Below, in pieces: positions 1-8,387 of a DNA stretch of 64,000 nucleotides. Source of the DNA: Virgisporangium aliadipatigenens. GTDB taxonomy: Bacteria; Actinomycetota; Actinomycetes; Mycobacteriales; Micromonosporaceae. Below the pieces are notes generated by a model that saw nothing but the letters and a program-made list of their open reading frames with translations, was not told the origin of the DNA and ran no database searches. Both the position numbers and the translations under genes were made by a program. Each line of letters starts with the position of its first letter. Positions within the stretch are counted from its first letter, which is position 1. The stretch is taken from contig NZ_BOPF01000021.1 of the NCBI RefSeq assembly GCF_016863615.1, positions 143,314 through 207,313 of the forward strand. Direction: 5' to 3'.

Positions 1-1
1 G

Positions 2-385
2 GCCCAGAAGAAGCTGCGCGAGGTGTTCGCGCACGGCTCCGCCGGACACGACAACGAGGCCGTCGAGGGACTCAACGCATTACTCGTGGCATACCCGGTG
101 CAGCCGCGCATCTCCGGGCACGACCGCAACGACTGGCACATGCACGTCACCGGCCGGGGCGCGTCGGTCAGCGCCGAGTACATCGCCGGCGCCGTCTGGG
201 GCCTCGCCGTGTGGCTCTGCCAGTACGGCAGCCCGCGCTTCGGGCTCTGCGCCGACGAGCGCTGCGGCAACGTCTACCTGGACACGTCGTCGAACTGCTG
301 CCGCCGGTTCTGCTCGGAGCGGTGCGCCACGCGCTCGCACGTCGCCGCGCACCGCGCGCGGAAAAAAGCCGCGGTGATGGCCTGA
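2..385 (+). CDS. CGNR zinc finger domain protein (5'-truncated by window edge)
   Basis: The reading frame is open to the first base of the window, so the true start lies upstream. The C-terminal 45 residues carry the paired-cysteine finger of the CGNR/ABATE family: CADERC, then YLDTSS, then RRFCSERC followed by a basic HRARKK tail. The family's CGNR tetrad reads CATR here. Members are stress-type transcriptional regulators with an N-terminal ABATE domain, part of which (GLAVWLCQYG helix region) is visible. It converges on the isomerase-like gene that ends 2 bases downstream. Function beyond DNA-binding regulator is not evident. Confidence 0.8.
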   Translation, partial: AQKKLREVFAHGSAGHDNEAVEGLNALLVAYPVQPRISGHDRNDWHMHVTGRGASVSAEYIAGAVWGLAVWLCQYGSPRFGLCADERCGNVYLDTSSNCCRRFCSERCATRSHVAAHRARKKAAVMA

Positions 386-386
386 C

Positions 387-1187
387 TCAAACGTCCACTG
401 TGGACTCGAGGTGATGGCGGGCGAACTTCAACGCCTCGGCCAGGTCGGCCTCCCGCTCGGCGCGGCTCGCCGCCCGGCGGGTGGCCACCTCCATCGCCAC
501 CGCACCGGTGAACCCGCGCGACGCGAGCGATGCCAGCAGCTGAGCGCACGGCTGCGTGCCCCGGCCCGGCACCAGGTGCTCGTCGCGCCCCTCGCCGGTG
601 CCGTCGCCCAGGTGCACGTGCTTGAGCCCGGCGCCCATCGCGTCGGCCATCGCCATCGCGTCGTTGCGCGCCGCCGCGCAGTGCGACAGGTCGAGCGTGT
701 AGGCGTCGAAACCGGCGACCGTCGGGTCCCAGCCCGGGGCGTAGGGCACGATCTGCCGGCGGCCGACCCGCACCGGGTACATGTTCTCGATGGCGAACGC
801 GATGTCCGGGTGCGACTGCTGCACCTTGGCCAGCCCGCCGGCGAAGTCCTTCGCGTAGTCCCGCTGCCAGGCGAACGGCGGATGCACCACGACCGTCGGC
901 GCTTCCAGCTCCTCGGCCAGCCGCGCGGCCCGGCGCAGCCGCTCCCACGGGTTGGGGCTCCAGACCCGCTGCGTCACCAGCAGGCACGGCGCGTGGACCG
1001 AACGCACCGGCACCCCGTAGTGCTCGGTGAGTCCCTTGAGCGCACCCGCGTCCTGGCTGACCGCGTCGGTCCACACCATCACCTCGACGCCGTCGTAGCC
1101 GAGCGTCGCGGCCACCTCGAACGCGGCGGCCGTCGGCTCGGGAAACACCGAGGACGTGGACAGGAGAACCGGGACGCGGGACTTCAC
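387..1187 (-). CDS. Sugar phosphate isomerase/epimerase (xylose isomerase-like TIM barrel)
   Basis: A 266-residue protein of the AP-endonuclease-2/IolE-type TIM barrel family. Metal-ligand-bearing strand motifs can be followed: GYDGVEVMVW, RSVHAPCLL, VVVHPPFAW, FAIENMYP (Glu), LDLSHC (Asp/His), HVHLGDG and VAMEV (Glu). It starts with GTG. A homologue lies near ppx in mycobacteria (Rv0498 by memory), so the pairing with the ppx gene 68 bases upstream on the same strand is conserved. The substrate cannot be told from sequence. Confidence 0.8.
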   Translation of the reverse strand: MKSRVPVLLSTSSVFPEPTAAAFEVAATLGYDGVEVMVWTDAVSQDAGALKGLTEHYGVPVRSVHAPCLLVTQRVWSPNPWERLRRAARLAEELEAPTVVVHPPFAWQRDYAKDFAGGLAKVQQSHPDIAFAIENMYPVRVGRRQIVPYAPGWDPTVAGFDAYTLDLSHCAAARNDAMAMADAMGAGLKHVHLGDGTGEGRDEHLVPGRGTQPCAQLLASLASRGFTGAVAMEVATRRAASRAEREADLAEALKFARHHLESTVDV

Positions 1188-1255
1188 CCTTCCGAGCCTA
1201 CCGCTCAGGAGACTCCTAAAATTTCACGCCGTTGGCTGACACGAACAGATACGCC

Positions 1256-2200
1256 TCAGGCGGACTCGAGGACATCCAGCCGCCGCAGAATGACCCCTTC
1301 GCGCAGCGCCCACGGGCAGATGTCCAACTCGTCCACTCCGAGCTGGCGCATGGCGGCCTCCGCCACGACCGCCCCGGCGAGCACCTGGTGCGCCCGGCCC
1401 CCGCTGACCCCGTCCATCTGGGCCAGCTTCACCGGCGGGATGTGCCGGATGAACGCCAGCACCTGCCGCACGCCCGTCGCCGTCAGGGTGCGCCGCACCC
1501 GCGGACCCACCCCCGACGGCGCCGCACCGGCCACCCGCGCCAGCGTCCGGAACGTCTTCGATGTAGCCACCGGCCGGTCCCAACCCGCGTCGACGATCCG
1601 GCGCACGATCGGTTCGATCGCCCCGTCGACGTACTCCATCAGCTCCTTGACGGACTGCTCGCCGTAGCAGTCGGGGTACAGCGGTTCGCCGCCGAGCCAC
1701 TGGCGGGTGAGCCGGCCGGCCCCGAGCGGCAGCGACAGCGCGAGGTCGGGTTCCTCGTCGATCCCGCCGGCGATCTCCAGCGAACCGCCGCCGATGTCGA
1801 GCACCAACAGGCGCCCCGCCGACCATCCGAACCACCGCCGCACGGCGAGGAACGTCATGATCGCCTCGGCCTCGCCGGAGAGCACCCGCAGCTCGACCCC
1901 GGTCTCCTTGCGCACCCGCTTGAGCACGTCGGCCGAGTTCTTCGCGTCGCGCACCGCCGACGTGGCGAACGCCAGCAGGTCCTCGGTCTCGCGCGTGGCG
2001 GCCGAGTCCCGCGCCTTCGCGACGGTCGCCACCAAGGCGTCCGCACCGGCCGGTGTCAGTTCGCCCGAGGCGTCGAGCTTCTCCGCGAGCCGCAGTTCGG
2101 TCTTCTCCGAGTACGCCGGCCACGGGTGGGCGCCTTGGTGCGCGTCGACCACCAACAGGTGCACGGTGTTGGAGCCGACGTCGAGAACGCCAAGTCTCAT
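1256..2200 (-). CDS. ppx: Exopolyphosphatase / guanosine pentaphosphatase family (Ppx/GppA)
   Basis: A 314-residue ASKHA-fold phosphatase that would hydrolyse inorganic polyphosphate or pppGpp in the cytoplasm. The two phosphate-binding loops are clear: N-terminal [14 protein letters not shown] and central [14 protein letters not shown], with the [11 protein letters not shown] and SGEAEA segments between. The short single-module form (about 310 residues, no HD domain) is usual in actinobacteria. I place the start at the ATG of MRLGVLDVG; an open frame extends 74 codons further but carries no family sequence and runs into the divergent gene. Its neighbours senX3-regX3 and phoU fit a role in phosphate storage. 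Confidence 0.9.
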   Translation of the reverse strand: MRLGVLDVGSNTVHLLVVDAHQGAHPWPAYSEKTELRLAEKLDASGELTPAGADALVATVAKARDSAATRETEDLLAFATSAVRDAKNSADVLKRVRKETGVELRVLSGEAEAIMTFLAVRRWFGWSAGRLLVLDIGGGSLEIAGGIDEEPDLALSLPLGAGRLTRQWLGGEPLYPDCYGEQSVKELMEYVDGAIEPIVRRIVDAGWDRPVATSKTFRTLARVAGAAPSGVGPRVRRTLTATGVRQVLAFIRHIPPVKLAQMDGVSGGRAHQVLAGAVVAEAAMRQLGVDELDICPWALREGVILRRLDVLESA

Positions 2201-2245
2201 GGCGCCTAACCTAACCGCGTCACGTTCAGGCCGTACGCTGGCCGG

Positions 2246-3049
2246 ATGGAAATCGCCGTGACGGTGGAGGATCCCGACGAGCCCCGTAGCCGTGAGGTGC
2301 CGTTGGACTTTCCCCGCGAGTGGCTGGAGTTCGTCGATCCGGCCGACGACACGCACGTGATCCGGGCCGACCTGACCTGGTTGCTGTCCCGCTGGACGTG
2401 CATCTTCGCGCGTGGCTGCCACGGCATCGTGCCCGGCCGCGCCGAGAACGGCTGCTGTTCACACGGCGCGTTCTTCACCGACTCCGACGACGAGAAGCGG
2501 GTGAAGGCCGCCGTCAAGAGGCTGACGCCGCTGACCTGGCAGCACCATCGCAAGGGGTTCAACAACTGGACCGAGATGGACACCATCGACGGCGACTCCC
2601 CGGCGCGGCGCACCGCCACGCGGGAGGACGGCCCGTGCGTCTTCCACAACGACATCGACTTCGTCGGCGGGGGCGGCTGCGCCCTGCACGCCCAGGCGTT
2701 GCGGGACGGCGTCCATCCCCTTGAGTACAAGCCGGACGTGTGCTGGCAGCTGCCGATCCGGCGGGACCAGGACTGGACCAACCGGGCGGACGGGTCGCGG
2801 ATCCTGCTGACGACGCTGTCCGAGTTCGACCGCCGGGGGTGGGGCGAGGGCGGTCACGACCTGCACTGGTGGTGCACCTCGTCGCCCGAGGCGCACGTCG
2901 GCTCGAAACACCTCTACCTGGAGTACGAGCCGGAGCTGACCGCCCTCATCGGCAAAAAGGCGTTCACGCGACTGGCCGAGCTGTGCGCCGCGCGGGCGAA
3001 GCTGGGTCTGGTGGCCCCGCACCCGGCGAGCCCACCGCAGGAGGGTTAG
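2246..3049 (+). CDS. Conserved actinobacterial Cys-rich protein (Rv0495c-like)
   Basis: A 267-residue soluble protein with seven cysteines in an ordered pattern: C52, C58, a CC pair at 70-71, then C131, C145 (after GGGG) and C166. The spacing recalls the zinc/iron-chelating YkgJ-type domains, so a metal or Fe-S site is plausible but unproven. The same gene sits between regX3 and ppx in mycobacteria (Rv0495c, from memory), and its position is kept here. It is divergent from ppx with a 45-base gap. No enzymatic function can be assigned. Confidence 0.75.
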   Translation: MEIAVTVEDPDEPRSREVPLDFPREWLEFVDPADDTHVIRADLTWLLSRWTCIFARGCHGIVPGRAENGCCSHGAFFTDSDDEKRVKAAVKRLTPLTWQHHRKGFNNWTEMDTIDGDSPARRTATREDGPCVFHNDIDFVGGGGCALHAQALRDGVHPLEYKPDVCWQLPIRRDQDWTNRADGSRILLTTLSEFDRRGWGEGGHDLHWWCTSSPEAHVGSKHLYLEYEPELTALIGKKAFTRLAELCAARAKLGLVAPHPASPPQEG

Positions 3050-3183
3050 CGGTCGGTCGCGGGCTTGAGGCGACGGTAGATCTTCTCCGCCGACATGACC
3101 GCCACCGCTGCTCCGGCTGAGATCAGCGCCGAAACGGTGTCGGCCATGGTCCAGTAGAAGTTGACGTCGAGGTCCAAGTCCAT
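3046..3183 (-). CDS. Possible small membrane protein, 45 residues
   Basis: An ATG frame of 45 codons begins MDLDLDVNFYW, has a hydrophobic Ala/Val stretch at residues 20-33 and ends with a basic tail (KIYRRLKP). A GGAAGG sequence lies just upstream of the ATG. Its stop overlaps the stop of the converging Cys-rich gene. Single-spanning topology with basic C-terminus is plausible. There is no homology I recognise, so it remains a candidate only. Confidence 0.45.
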   Translation of the reverse strand: MDLDLDVNFYWTMADTVSALISAGAAVAVMSAEKIYRRLKPATDR

Positions 3184-3272
3184 GCCCTTCCATCGTGCGA
3201 TCGGGTGCCCCTCATTAGGACACGAGGGGTACCTTCACCCGGATCGCAACCTGCGGACAATCGGACTTTTGG

Positions 3273-3956
3273 TCACGGTTCGAACTTGTAGCCAAGACCA
3301 CGCACCGTGATGATGTATCGCGGCGCCGACGGCTCCGGCTCGATCTTCGAACGCAGCCGCTTGACGTGCACGTCAAGCGTCTTGGTGTCCCCGACGTAGT
3401 CGGCGCCCCACACACGGTCAATAAGCTGACCGCGGGTGAGCACCCGGCCGGCGTTGCGCAGCAGCAGCTCCAACAGCTCGAACTCCTTGAGCGGAAGCTG
3501 CACCGCACCGCCACCCACCGTCACCACGTGGCGGTCGACGTCCATCCGGACGGGGCCGGCGGCGAGGGTCGGCGCGCCCGGGTCGATCGCGTCGGTGGTC
3601 TGCCGGCGCAGCACCGCGCGGATGCGCGCGACCAGCTCCCGGGGCGAGTACGGCTTGGTGACGTAGTCGTCGGCGCCGATCTCCAGACCGACGACCTTGT
3701 CGATCTCGCTGTCCCGCGCCGTCACCATGATGATCGGCACGTGCGACTTCTGCCGCAGCTGCCGGCACACCTCGGTACCGGACATCTCCGGCAACATCAG
3801 GTCGAGCAGCACGATGTCGGCACCCGAGCGGTCGAACTCGGTCAGCGCACCGGTGCCGGTCTCCGCGACCGAGACCTCGAAACCCTCTTTGCGCAGCATG
3901 TACGACAGCGCATCGGAGAACGACTCCTCGTCCTCCACCACAAGAACACGGGCCAC
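3273..3956 (-). CDS. regX3: Phosphate-responsive response regulator RegX3
   Basis: A 227-residue OmpR/PhoB-type regulator. The receiver has the acidic pair E8-D9, phosphoacceptor D52 (LLDLMLP), T79 and K101 (TKPY). The C-terminal winged helix shows LPLKEFELLELLL, the recognition-helix region TLDVHVKRLRSKI and the closing VRGLGYKFEP wing. It follows senX3 by 12 bases on the same strand, an obvious two-component operon. In mycobacteria RegX3 activates pst and other Pi-starvation genes by binding GTTCA-type direct repeats; two matching sites occur in this window, upstream of phoU and pstS. Confidence 0.95.
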   Translation of the reverse strand: MARVLVVEDEESFSDALSYMLRKEGFEVSVAETGTGALTEFDRSGADIVLLDLMLPEMSGTEVCRQLRQKSHVPIIMVTARDSEIDKVVGLEIGADDYVTKPYSPRELVARIRAVLRRQTTDAIDPGAPTLAAGPVRMDVDRHVVTVGGGAVQLPLKEFELLELLLRNAGRVLTRGQLIDRVWGADYVGDTKTLDVHVKRLRSKIEPEPSAPRYIITVRGLGYKFEP

Positions 3957-3968
3957 GGGGGGTCCTTT

Positions 3969-5204
3969 CTACGCTCCGGTATCCCCCGGATCGGGGTCGA
4001 TCCCAACCGACGCGGGTGGCCTGCCACCCATGTCGAGGGAACGCGCAGGCAACCGCAAGGTGAACGTCGAACCTTCTCCGACGGTACTGACCACCTCTAC
4101 GCGGCCGCCATGGTTGGTCAGGATGTGCTTGACGATCGCCAGGCCGAGCCCGGTGCCGCCGGTGGCGCGCGAGCGCGCCCTGTCCGCCCGGTAGAACCGT
4201 TCGAAGATCCGGTCGAGGTCGCGCGGCTCGATGCCGATCCCCTCGTCCCGGACGGCGATCTGCACGGTGTCGGCGCCGTTGCCGGCCGTGATCTCCACCC
4301 GCGTCCCGTCGGAGGAGTACGCGACGGCGTTCTCCACGAGGCTCGCGACGGCCGTCACGAGCTGGCTCTCGTTGCCGTAGACGGTCAGCCCGCGGGTGCC
4401 GGTGACGGCCACCTCGATGTTCTTGGCCGCGGCGGGTGTGCGGGTGCGGTCGACCGCCTCCGCGATGATCCGGTCCACCGGGCACGGCTCCGGCTCGGGC
4501 AGCGGCTCGGCCCCCTGCAGGCGGGACAGCTCCAGCAGTTCGCTGATCAGGCGGGCCAACCGGCCGGACTCGTGCAGGATCCGGGCGGCGAACCGGCGTC
4601 CCGCGTCGACGTCCGTCGCGTCCTCGTCCAGCGCCTCGTGCAGCGCCTCGCCGAGCAGCTGTAAGGCGCCGACGGGCGTCTTGAGCTCGTGCGAGACGTT
4701 CGCCACGAAGTCGCGGCGGACCCGGTTGACGCGGTGCGCCTCGGTCACGTCGGCGGCCTCCACGGCCACGTATCCCCCGCCGATGTCCACCGCCCGCACG
4801 TGCACGCCCAGCGGTTCGCCCTCGCCGCCCGGCCGCGGCACGTCCAGTTCGACCTCGCGGCTCACCCCGCTGCGGCGGACCTGGCCGGCGAGCGTACGCA
4901 CGATGGTGTGCGCGACCGCGCCGGACTGCCCGCCGGCGCGCGCCCGCAGCAGGCCCATGGCCCGCGCCGCGGGGTTGGCCAGCGCCGGCACGTCGTCGTT
5001 GTCGAGCACGAGCACGCCCACGTTCAGCGCGTTCAGGCTGGATTGGGCGAAGTTGAGCGGCATCGGCTCCCCTGCTGAGGGCTGGTCGACGGGCGGGTCG
5101 ACGACGGTGCGTCGAGCGTCGTGCACCCGGTCCGGCCACCACCACCGCAGTGCCACCCCGGCTGCGACACCCACGGCGAGCGCGGCCACGTAACCCCAGT
5201 TCAC
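3969..5204 (-). CDS. senX3: Sensor histidine kinase SenX3 (phosphate starvation)
   Basis: A 411-residue membrane kinase starting with GTG. One N-terminal membrane segment (residues 4-22) ends at WWWPDRV, followed by a PAS-like domain (about 50-155), the dimerisation/phosphoacceptor helix FVANVSHELKTP with H172, an N box (VENAVAYSSDG), G1 (DEGIGIEPRDLDRIF), F box and G2 (GGTGLGLAIVKHI). The single-span PAS architecture without a periplasmic sensor loop is the SenX3/PhoR form, which in mycobacteria senses Pi through the Pst system and PhoU. It is divergent from phoU, with the shared promoter region at 5205-5342. Confidence 0.94.
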   Translation of the reverse strand: MNWGYVAALAVGVAAGVALRWWWPDRVHDARRTVVDPPVDQPSAGEPMPLNFAQSSLNALNVGVLVLDNDDVPALANPAARAMGLLRARAGGQSGAVAHTIVRTLAGQVRRSGVSREVELDVPRPGGEGEPLGVHVRAVDIGGGYVAVEAADVTEAHRVNRVRRDFVANVSHELKTPVGALQLLGEALHEALDEDATDVDAGRRFAARILHESGRLARLISELLELSRLQGAEPLPEPEPCPVDRIIAEAVDRTRTPAAAKNIEVAVTGTRGLTVYGNESQLVTAVASLVENAVAYSSDGTRVEITAGNGADTVQIAVRDEGIGIEPRDLDRIFERFYRADRARSRATGGTGLGLAIVKHILTNHGGRVEVVSTVGEGSTFTLRLPARSLDMGGRPPASVGIDPDPGDTGA

Positions 5205-5280
5205 GTCGATGATCGTAGGCCTGGTCCGGTCACCGAAATACTGACCGCAAATGAACGAAACGGGCGGCTCGTACCCGGTT

Positions 5281-5336
5281 GTTCATCCACCGGAGGCTCA
5301 ATGTTCAAAAGGGGCGGTGAGCAGAGCACTTACGGT
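5281..5336 (+). promoter_or_regulatory. PHO-box-like direct repeats and -10 element for phoU
   Basis: GTTCATCCACC (5281-5291) and GTTCAAAAGGG (5303-5313) are two GTTCA repeats exactly 22 bases apart, two helical turns. The second ends 17 bases before a -10-like TACGGT (5331-5336), so it would take the place of the -35 box, as in Streptomyces PHO-box promoters. Transcription would start about 6 bases later, at or next to the phoU ATG at 5343. A weaker GTTCATTTGCG lies on the opposite strand (5246-5256) facing senX3. RegX3 binding is inferred. Confidence 0.55.
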
Positions 5337-5342
5337 GACGTC

Positions 5343-5993
5343 ATGCGTGAGGAGTTCCGGTCCGAACTGTCGATGATCAGCCGCACCCTGGTGACGATGT
5401 CGCAGGTGACGCGCGATCAGATGCGTCGTGCGACGTCCGCCCTGCTGGAGGCGGATCAGACCGATGCGGAGCAGGTGCTCGCCGCCGACGCGGAGGTCGA
5501 CGCCTACTACCGCATCATCGAGGACCGGGTGTACGACACGATGGCCCGGCAGGCGCCCGTCGCCTCCGACCTGCGCCTGGTGATCACGACCCTGCACATG
5601 GCGGCCGACCTCGAACGCATGGGCAAGCTGGCCGCGCACATCGCCCGTTCCGCGCTGCGCCGGCACCCCGGTTCGGCGGTCGCCGAGCCGCTGCACGGCA
5701 TCTTCAAGGAGATGGGGGTCGTCGCCGACACGCTCGCCACGAAGATCACGAAGGCGATGTCGGAGCGGGACATCGTCGCCGCGGGCCAGTTGGACCGCGA
5801 CGACGACGCCATGGACGACCTGCACAGCCGGCTCTTCGGCGTGATGTTCCAGAAGGAGTGGCCGGCCGGCGTGGAGGCGGCGGTCGACGCCGCGCTCCTC
5901 GGCCGTTACTTCGAGCGCTACGCCGACCACGCCGTCAACGTCGGCAAGCACGTCGTCTTCCTGGTCACCGGCGAGAACCTCGACCGCGAGTAG
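5343..5993 (+). CDS. phoU: Phosphate signalling protein PhoU
   Basis: A 216-residue all-helical PhoU with two similar three-helix halves, each with the family's acidic metal-binding core: DAEVDAYYRIIEDRVYDTMAR and LVITTLHMAADLERMGKLA in the first half, then LDRDDDAMDDLHS and LGRYFERYADHAVNVGKHV in the second. PhoU links Pst transporter state to SenX3. I chose the ATG at 5343 because family members begin MRxxF; an ATG at 5301 has a better GGAGG site but lies between the promoter repeats. Its stop is 3 bases from that of the converging gpmA gene. Confidence 0.93.
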   Translation: MREEFRSELSMISRTLVTMSQVTRDQMRRATSALLEADQTDAEQVLAADAEVDAYYRIIEDRVYDTMARQAPVASDLRLVITTLHMAADLERMGKLAAHIARSALRRHPGSAVAEPLHGIFKEMGVVADTLATKITKAMSERDIVAAGQLDRDDDAMDDLHSRLFGVMFQKEWPAGVEAAVDAALLGRYFERYADHAVNVGKHVVFLVTGENLDRE

Positions 5994-5996
5994 GCG

Positions 5997-6755
5997 CTAG
6001 CGCCCCTGGTTGGCGACCGCGGCGGCGGCGTCCTTCGCGGCCTCCGGGTCCAGGTAGGCGCCGCCGGCCACGGTCGGACGCAGGTCGGCGCCCAGGTCGT
6101 AGCGCAGCGGGATCCCGGTCGGGATGTTGAGCTTGGCGATCGCCTCGTCGGAGATGCCGTCGAGGTGCTTCACCAGCGCGCGCAGCGAGTTGCCGTGCGC
6201 GGCCACCAGCACGGTGCGGCCGGTCAGCAGGTCCGGTACGACCGCGTCGTACCAGTACGGCAGCATCCGGTGCACCACGTCCTTGAGGCACTCCGTGCGC
6301 GGCTTCAGCTCCGGCGGCAGCGCCGCGTACCGGGCGTCGCCGAACTGCGAGTACTCGTCGTCGTCCGCGATCGGCGGCGGCGGGGTGTCGTACGAACGCC
6401 GCCAGAGCATGAACTGCTCCTCGCCGTACTGCTCCAGCGTCTGCTTCTTGTCCTTGCCCTGCAGCGCGCCGTAGTGCCGCTCGTTGAGCCGCCAGTGCCG
6501 GCGCACCGGGATCCAGTGGCGGTCGGCGGTGTGCAGGGACAGCTCGGCGGTGCGGATGGCGCGGCGCATCACGCTGGTGTGCACGACGTCGGGCAGGAGC
6601 CCGTGCTCGCGCAGGAGTTCCCCGCCGCGCCGGGCCTCGGCCTCGCCCTTGGCGGTCAGGTCGACGTCGACCCAGCCGGTGAACAGGTTCTTGGCATTCC
6701 ATTCGCTCTCGCCGTGCCGCAGCAGGACGAGGGTGCCCACGGTACCTCCGGTCAT
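5997..6755 (-). CDS. gpmA: 2,3-bisphosphoglycerate-dependent phosphoglycerate mutase
   Basis: A 252-residue cofactor-dependent mutase that interconverts 3- and 2-phosphoglycerate in glycolysis. It shows the phosphohistidine motif RHGESEWN (H14), the FTGWVDVDL strand, [11 protein letters not shown] and the second catalytic histidine in [10 protein letters not shown]. The start is the ATG of [10 protein letters not shown]; upstream codons are not family-like. It sits next to the senX3-regX3-phoU group, as gpm1 does in mycobacteria. Confidence 0.95.
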   Translation of the reverse strand: MTGGTVGTLVLLRHGESEWNAKNLFTGWVDVDLTAKGEAEARRGGELLREHGLLPDVVHTSVMRRAIRTAELSLHTADRHWIPVRRHWRLNERHYGALQGKDKKQTLEQYGEEQFMLWRRSYDTPPPPIADDDEYSQFGDARYAALPPELKPRTECLKDVVHRMLPYWYDAVVPDLLTGRTVLVAAHGNSLRALVKHLDGISDEAIAKLNIPTGIPLRYDLGADLRPTVAGGAYLDPEAAKDAAAAVANQGR

Positions 6756-7106
6756 GTGGCCATCCTGCCGCAGCGCGTTCGGCGCGGCGGCGGCGACCCG
6801 GATATCCGGAAGGTTGCCATTGCGCGAAGGATTGGTGTGTGTCGGCCACCACATTTAAGTAATGCGGAAACAGAGTGGAAACAATTAATGCAAAAAGAAA
6901 CGGCGGCCCCGGATGGCGCACACCCCCAGCACGCACCACCCGTTGCCGCCGTACAACGGTGGGAGCGCCCCGCCCGGCCGCGCCCACCGCATCTGGGCCG
7001 GTCGACTCCCCACCCCCTGGTCGGTCTCGGGCCCGGAACAAACCCTATTAGCCCGACCGCACTAACCACAATCCACTGTCAGCTCATTCACACCTCATAC
7101 TTATTA
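6756..7106. other. Intergenic region upstream of gpmA and of the GH114-like gene, first part
   Basis: No convincing gene is present. Two AT-rich patches (about 6840-6900 and 7065-7125) flank a GC-rich middle and could hold the divergent promoters for gpmA and the secreted gene at 7351. A small CCGTTG/CAACGG stem is visible near 6950. An open frame on the minus strand (6752-7069) lacks coding character. The rest of the gap holds the dispersed repeat at 7107-7219 and a hairpin at 7314-7341. Confidence 0.6.
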
Positions 7107-7219
7107 CTAGTTATAGATCTATGGCGCATGTCCGTCGTGCGCACTACCGCAGTTCCCAGCCGCACCGCTCCGGGTCGATCCGCTTCGCAGGATCGACCAC
7201 TCCGCTGCCGCGTCCGCGT
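7107..7219 (+). repeat. Dispersed intergenic repeat, copy A
   Basis: This copy matches copy B (34383-34506, inverted) and copy C (from 63919). Shared blocks include CCGCACCGCTCCGGGTCGAT continuing to CCGC (7160-7183), GATCGACCACTCCGCTGCC (7191-7209) and GTCCGCGT (7212-7219), all in the same order and spacing as in copy B. Copies A and B both begin with an AT-rich CTAGTT segment. No frame continues through all copies, so the element is non-coding. Confidence 0.75.
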
Positions 7220-7313
7220 TCCGCAGCGGTCGCGCTGATCACCGGCGGCGACGCATCGACTACTGCAAGATTTTCTCGCGTTCGACGCAGCACGCCTCGC
7301 GGCCCGGCGCATT

Positions 7314-7341
7314 CCAGAGGTGAGAGTCCCCCGACCTCTGG
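7314..7341 (+). promoter_or_regulatory. Hairpin covering the ribosome-binding site of the GH114-like gene
   Basis: CCAGAGGT (7314-7321) and ACCTCTGG (7334-7341) are perfect 8-base complements around a 12-base loop. The 3' arm runs directly into the Shine-Dalgarno sequence (GGAGA, 7340-7344) of the GTG start at 7351. Folded, the stem would mask part of the ribosome-binding site, which suggests translational control. I do not recognise a riboswitch class. Confidence 0.5.
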
Positions 7342-7350
7342 AGATCAACC

Positions 7351-8325
7351 GTGAAGGTTCGCAGTCCCCGGACAGTCGCCGTCGTGGCCGCGGTGGCCGT
7401 GGTGGCCACCGTGGCGCTCATCGGCGTCGGCACGGCCAACGCCAGCGACCGCCGCAAGCGCTGGCCCTGGCCGACCCGCCCCAAGCCGAGCGCCTCCGCC
7501 TCGGCCAAGCCGACCGGCACCGCCACGCAGCCCGCCCCGTCCCAGTCCGCGTCGGCCTCGCCCACCCGGTCGAACGGCACCGGCACCAGCCCGTCCCCGA
7601 CGTCGACCACGCCCGCCGGCGCGATCAAGCCGCTGCCGGTGAACCAGCAGTTCGACTACCAGATCGGCGGGGCCTACACCCCGCCGTCCGGTACCAAGAT
7701 CGTCAGTCGCGATCACACGGCCCAACCCGCCGCGGGCCTCTACAACATCTGCTACGTCAACGCCTACCAGACGCAGGACTTCGACGCCGCGGACTGGCTG
7801 AAGAACCGCAAGGACCTGGTCCTGCACAAGAACGGCAACCCGGTCGGCGACACGAAGTGGAAGGAGTACGTCCTCGACATCACCACCGACGCCAAGCGCC
7901 AGCAGCTCGCCGCGATCTTCAACGCGCAGATCGACGACTGCAAGACGAAGAAGTTCGACGCGATCGAGATCGACAACCTGGACACGTACAGCCGCTCCCA
8001 GGGCCTGATCACCGCCGACCACGCGATCGCCTACGCGAAGCTGCTGATCGACCACGCGCACGGCAAGGGTCTCGCCATCGGCCAGAAGAACAGCCTCGAA
8101 CTGGGCACCCGCGGCAAGCAGGCCGGGTTCGACTTCGCCATCGCCGAGCAGTGCGGCGAGTTCAACGAGTGCGGCGAGTTCACCGCGATCTACGGCGACA
8201 GCGTCATCATGATCGAGTACGCGCGCGGGAACTTCGACAAGACGTGCAAGGGCTTCGGTGCGAAGGTGTCCGTCGTGCTGCGTGACGAGGACGTCACGCC
8301 GGGCGGCGTATACGCGGCCTGCTGA
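7351..8325 (+). CDS. Secreted endo-alpha-1,4-polygalactosaminidase-like (GH114) protein
   Basis: A 324-residue exported protein. Residues 1-31 form a signal peptide (hydrophobic AVVAAVAVVATVAL, cleavage near ANA-S). A Ser/Thr/Pro/Ala linker follows (about 40-90), then a TIM-barrel domain of the GH114/TM1410-like family with LYNICYVNAYQ, DWLKNRKDLVLHK, FDAIEIDNLDTYSR (acidic catalytic candidates EIDN) and GLAIGQKNSLEL. Family members cleave galactosaminogalactan-type polymers. Start is GTG behind GGAGA. A cysteine pair in QCGEFNECGEF and the last-residue Cys suggest disulphides. Confidence 0.75.
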   Translation: MKVRSPRTVAVVAAVAVVATVALIGVGTANASDRRKRWPWPTRPKPSASASAKPTGTATQPAPSQSASASPTRSNGTGTSPSPTSTTPAGAIKPLPVNQQFDYQIGGAYTPPSGTKIVSRDHTAQPAAGLYNICYVNAYQTQDFDAADWLKNRKDLVLHKNGNPVGDTKWKEYVLDITTDAKRQQLAAIFNAQIDDCKTKKFDAIEIDNLDTYSRSQGLITADHAIAYAKLLIDHAHGKGLAIGQKNSLELGTRGKQAGFDFAIAEQCGEFNECGEFTAIYGDSVIMIEYARGNFDKTCKGFGAKVSVVLRDEDVTPGGVYAAC

Positions 8326-8387
8326 TCCACGCTATGGTGCGCCCGGCAACTGGTACCGCTCCCAGACCCCTGGAGGCGTCCCCCGAC

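Noticed and set aside
5121..5342. Longer N-terminus for phoU
   Set aside because: It would translate the promoter region and part of senX3 antisense; PhoU homology starts at 5343.
6752..7069. A 105-codon minus-strand frame upstream of gpmA
   Set aside because: No ribosome site, no homology and an erratic composition with cysteine clusters; it spans AT-rich promoter-like DNA.
7314..7341. Known riboswitch before the GH114-like gene
   Set aside because: The loop GAGAGTCC recalls fragments of cobalamin or intron motifs, but no conserved core of any riboswitch class is present; I kept only the hairpin.
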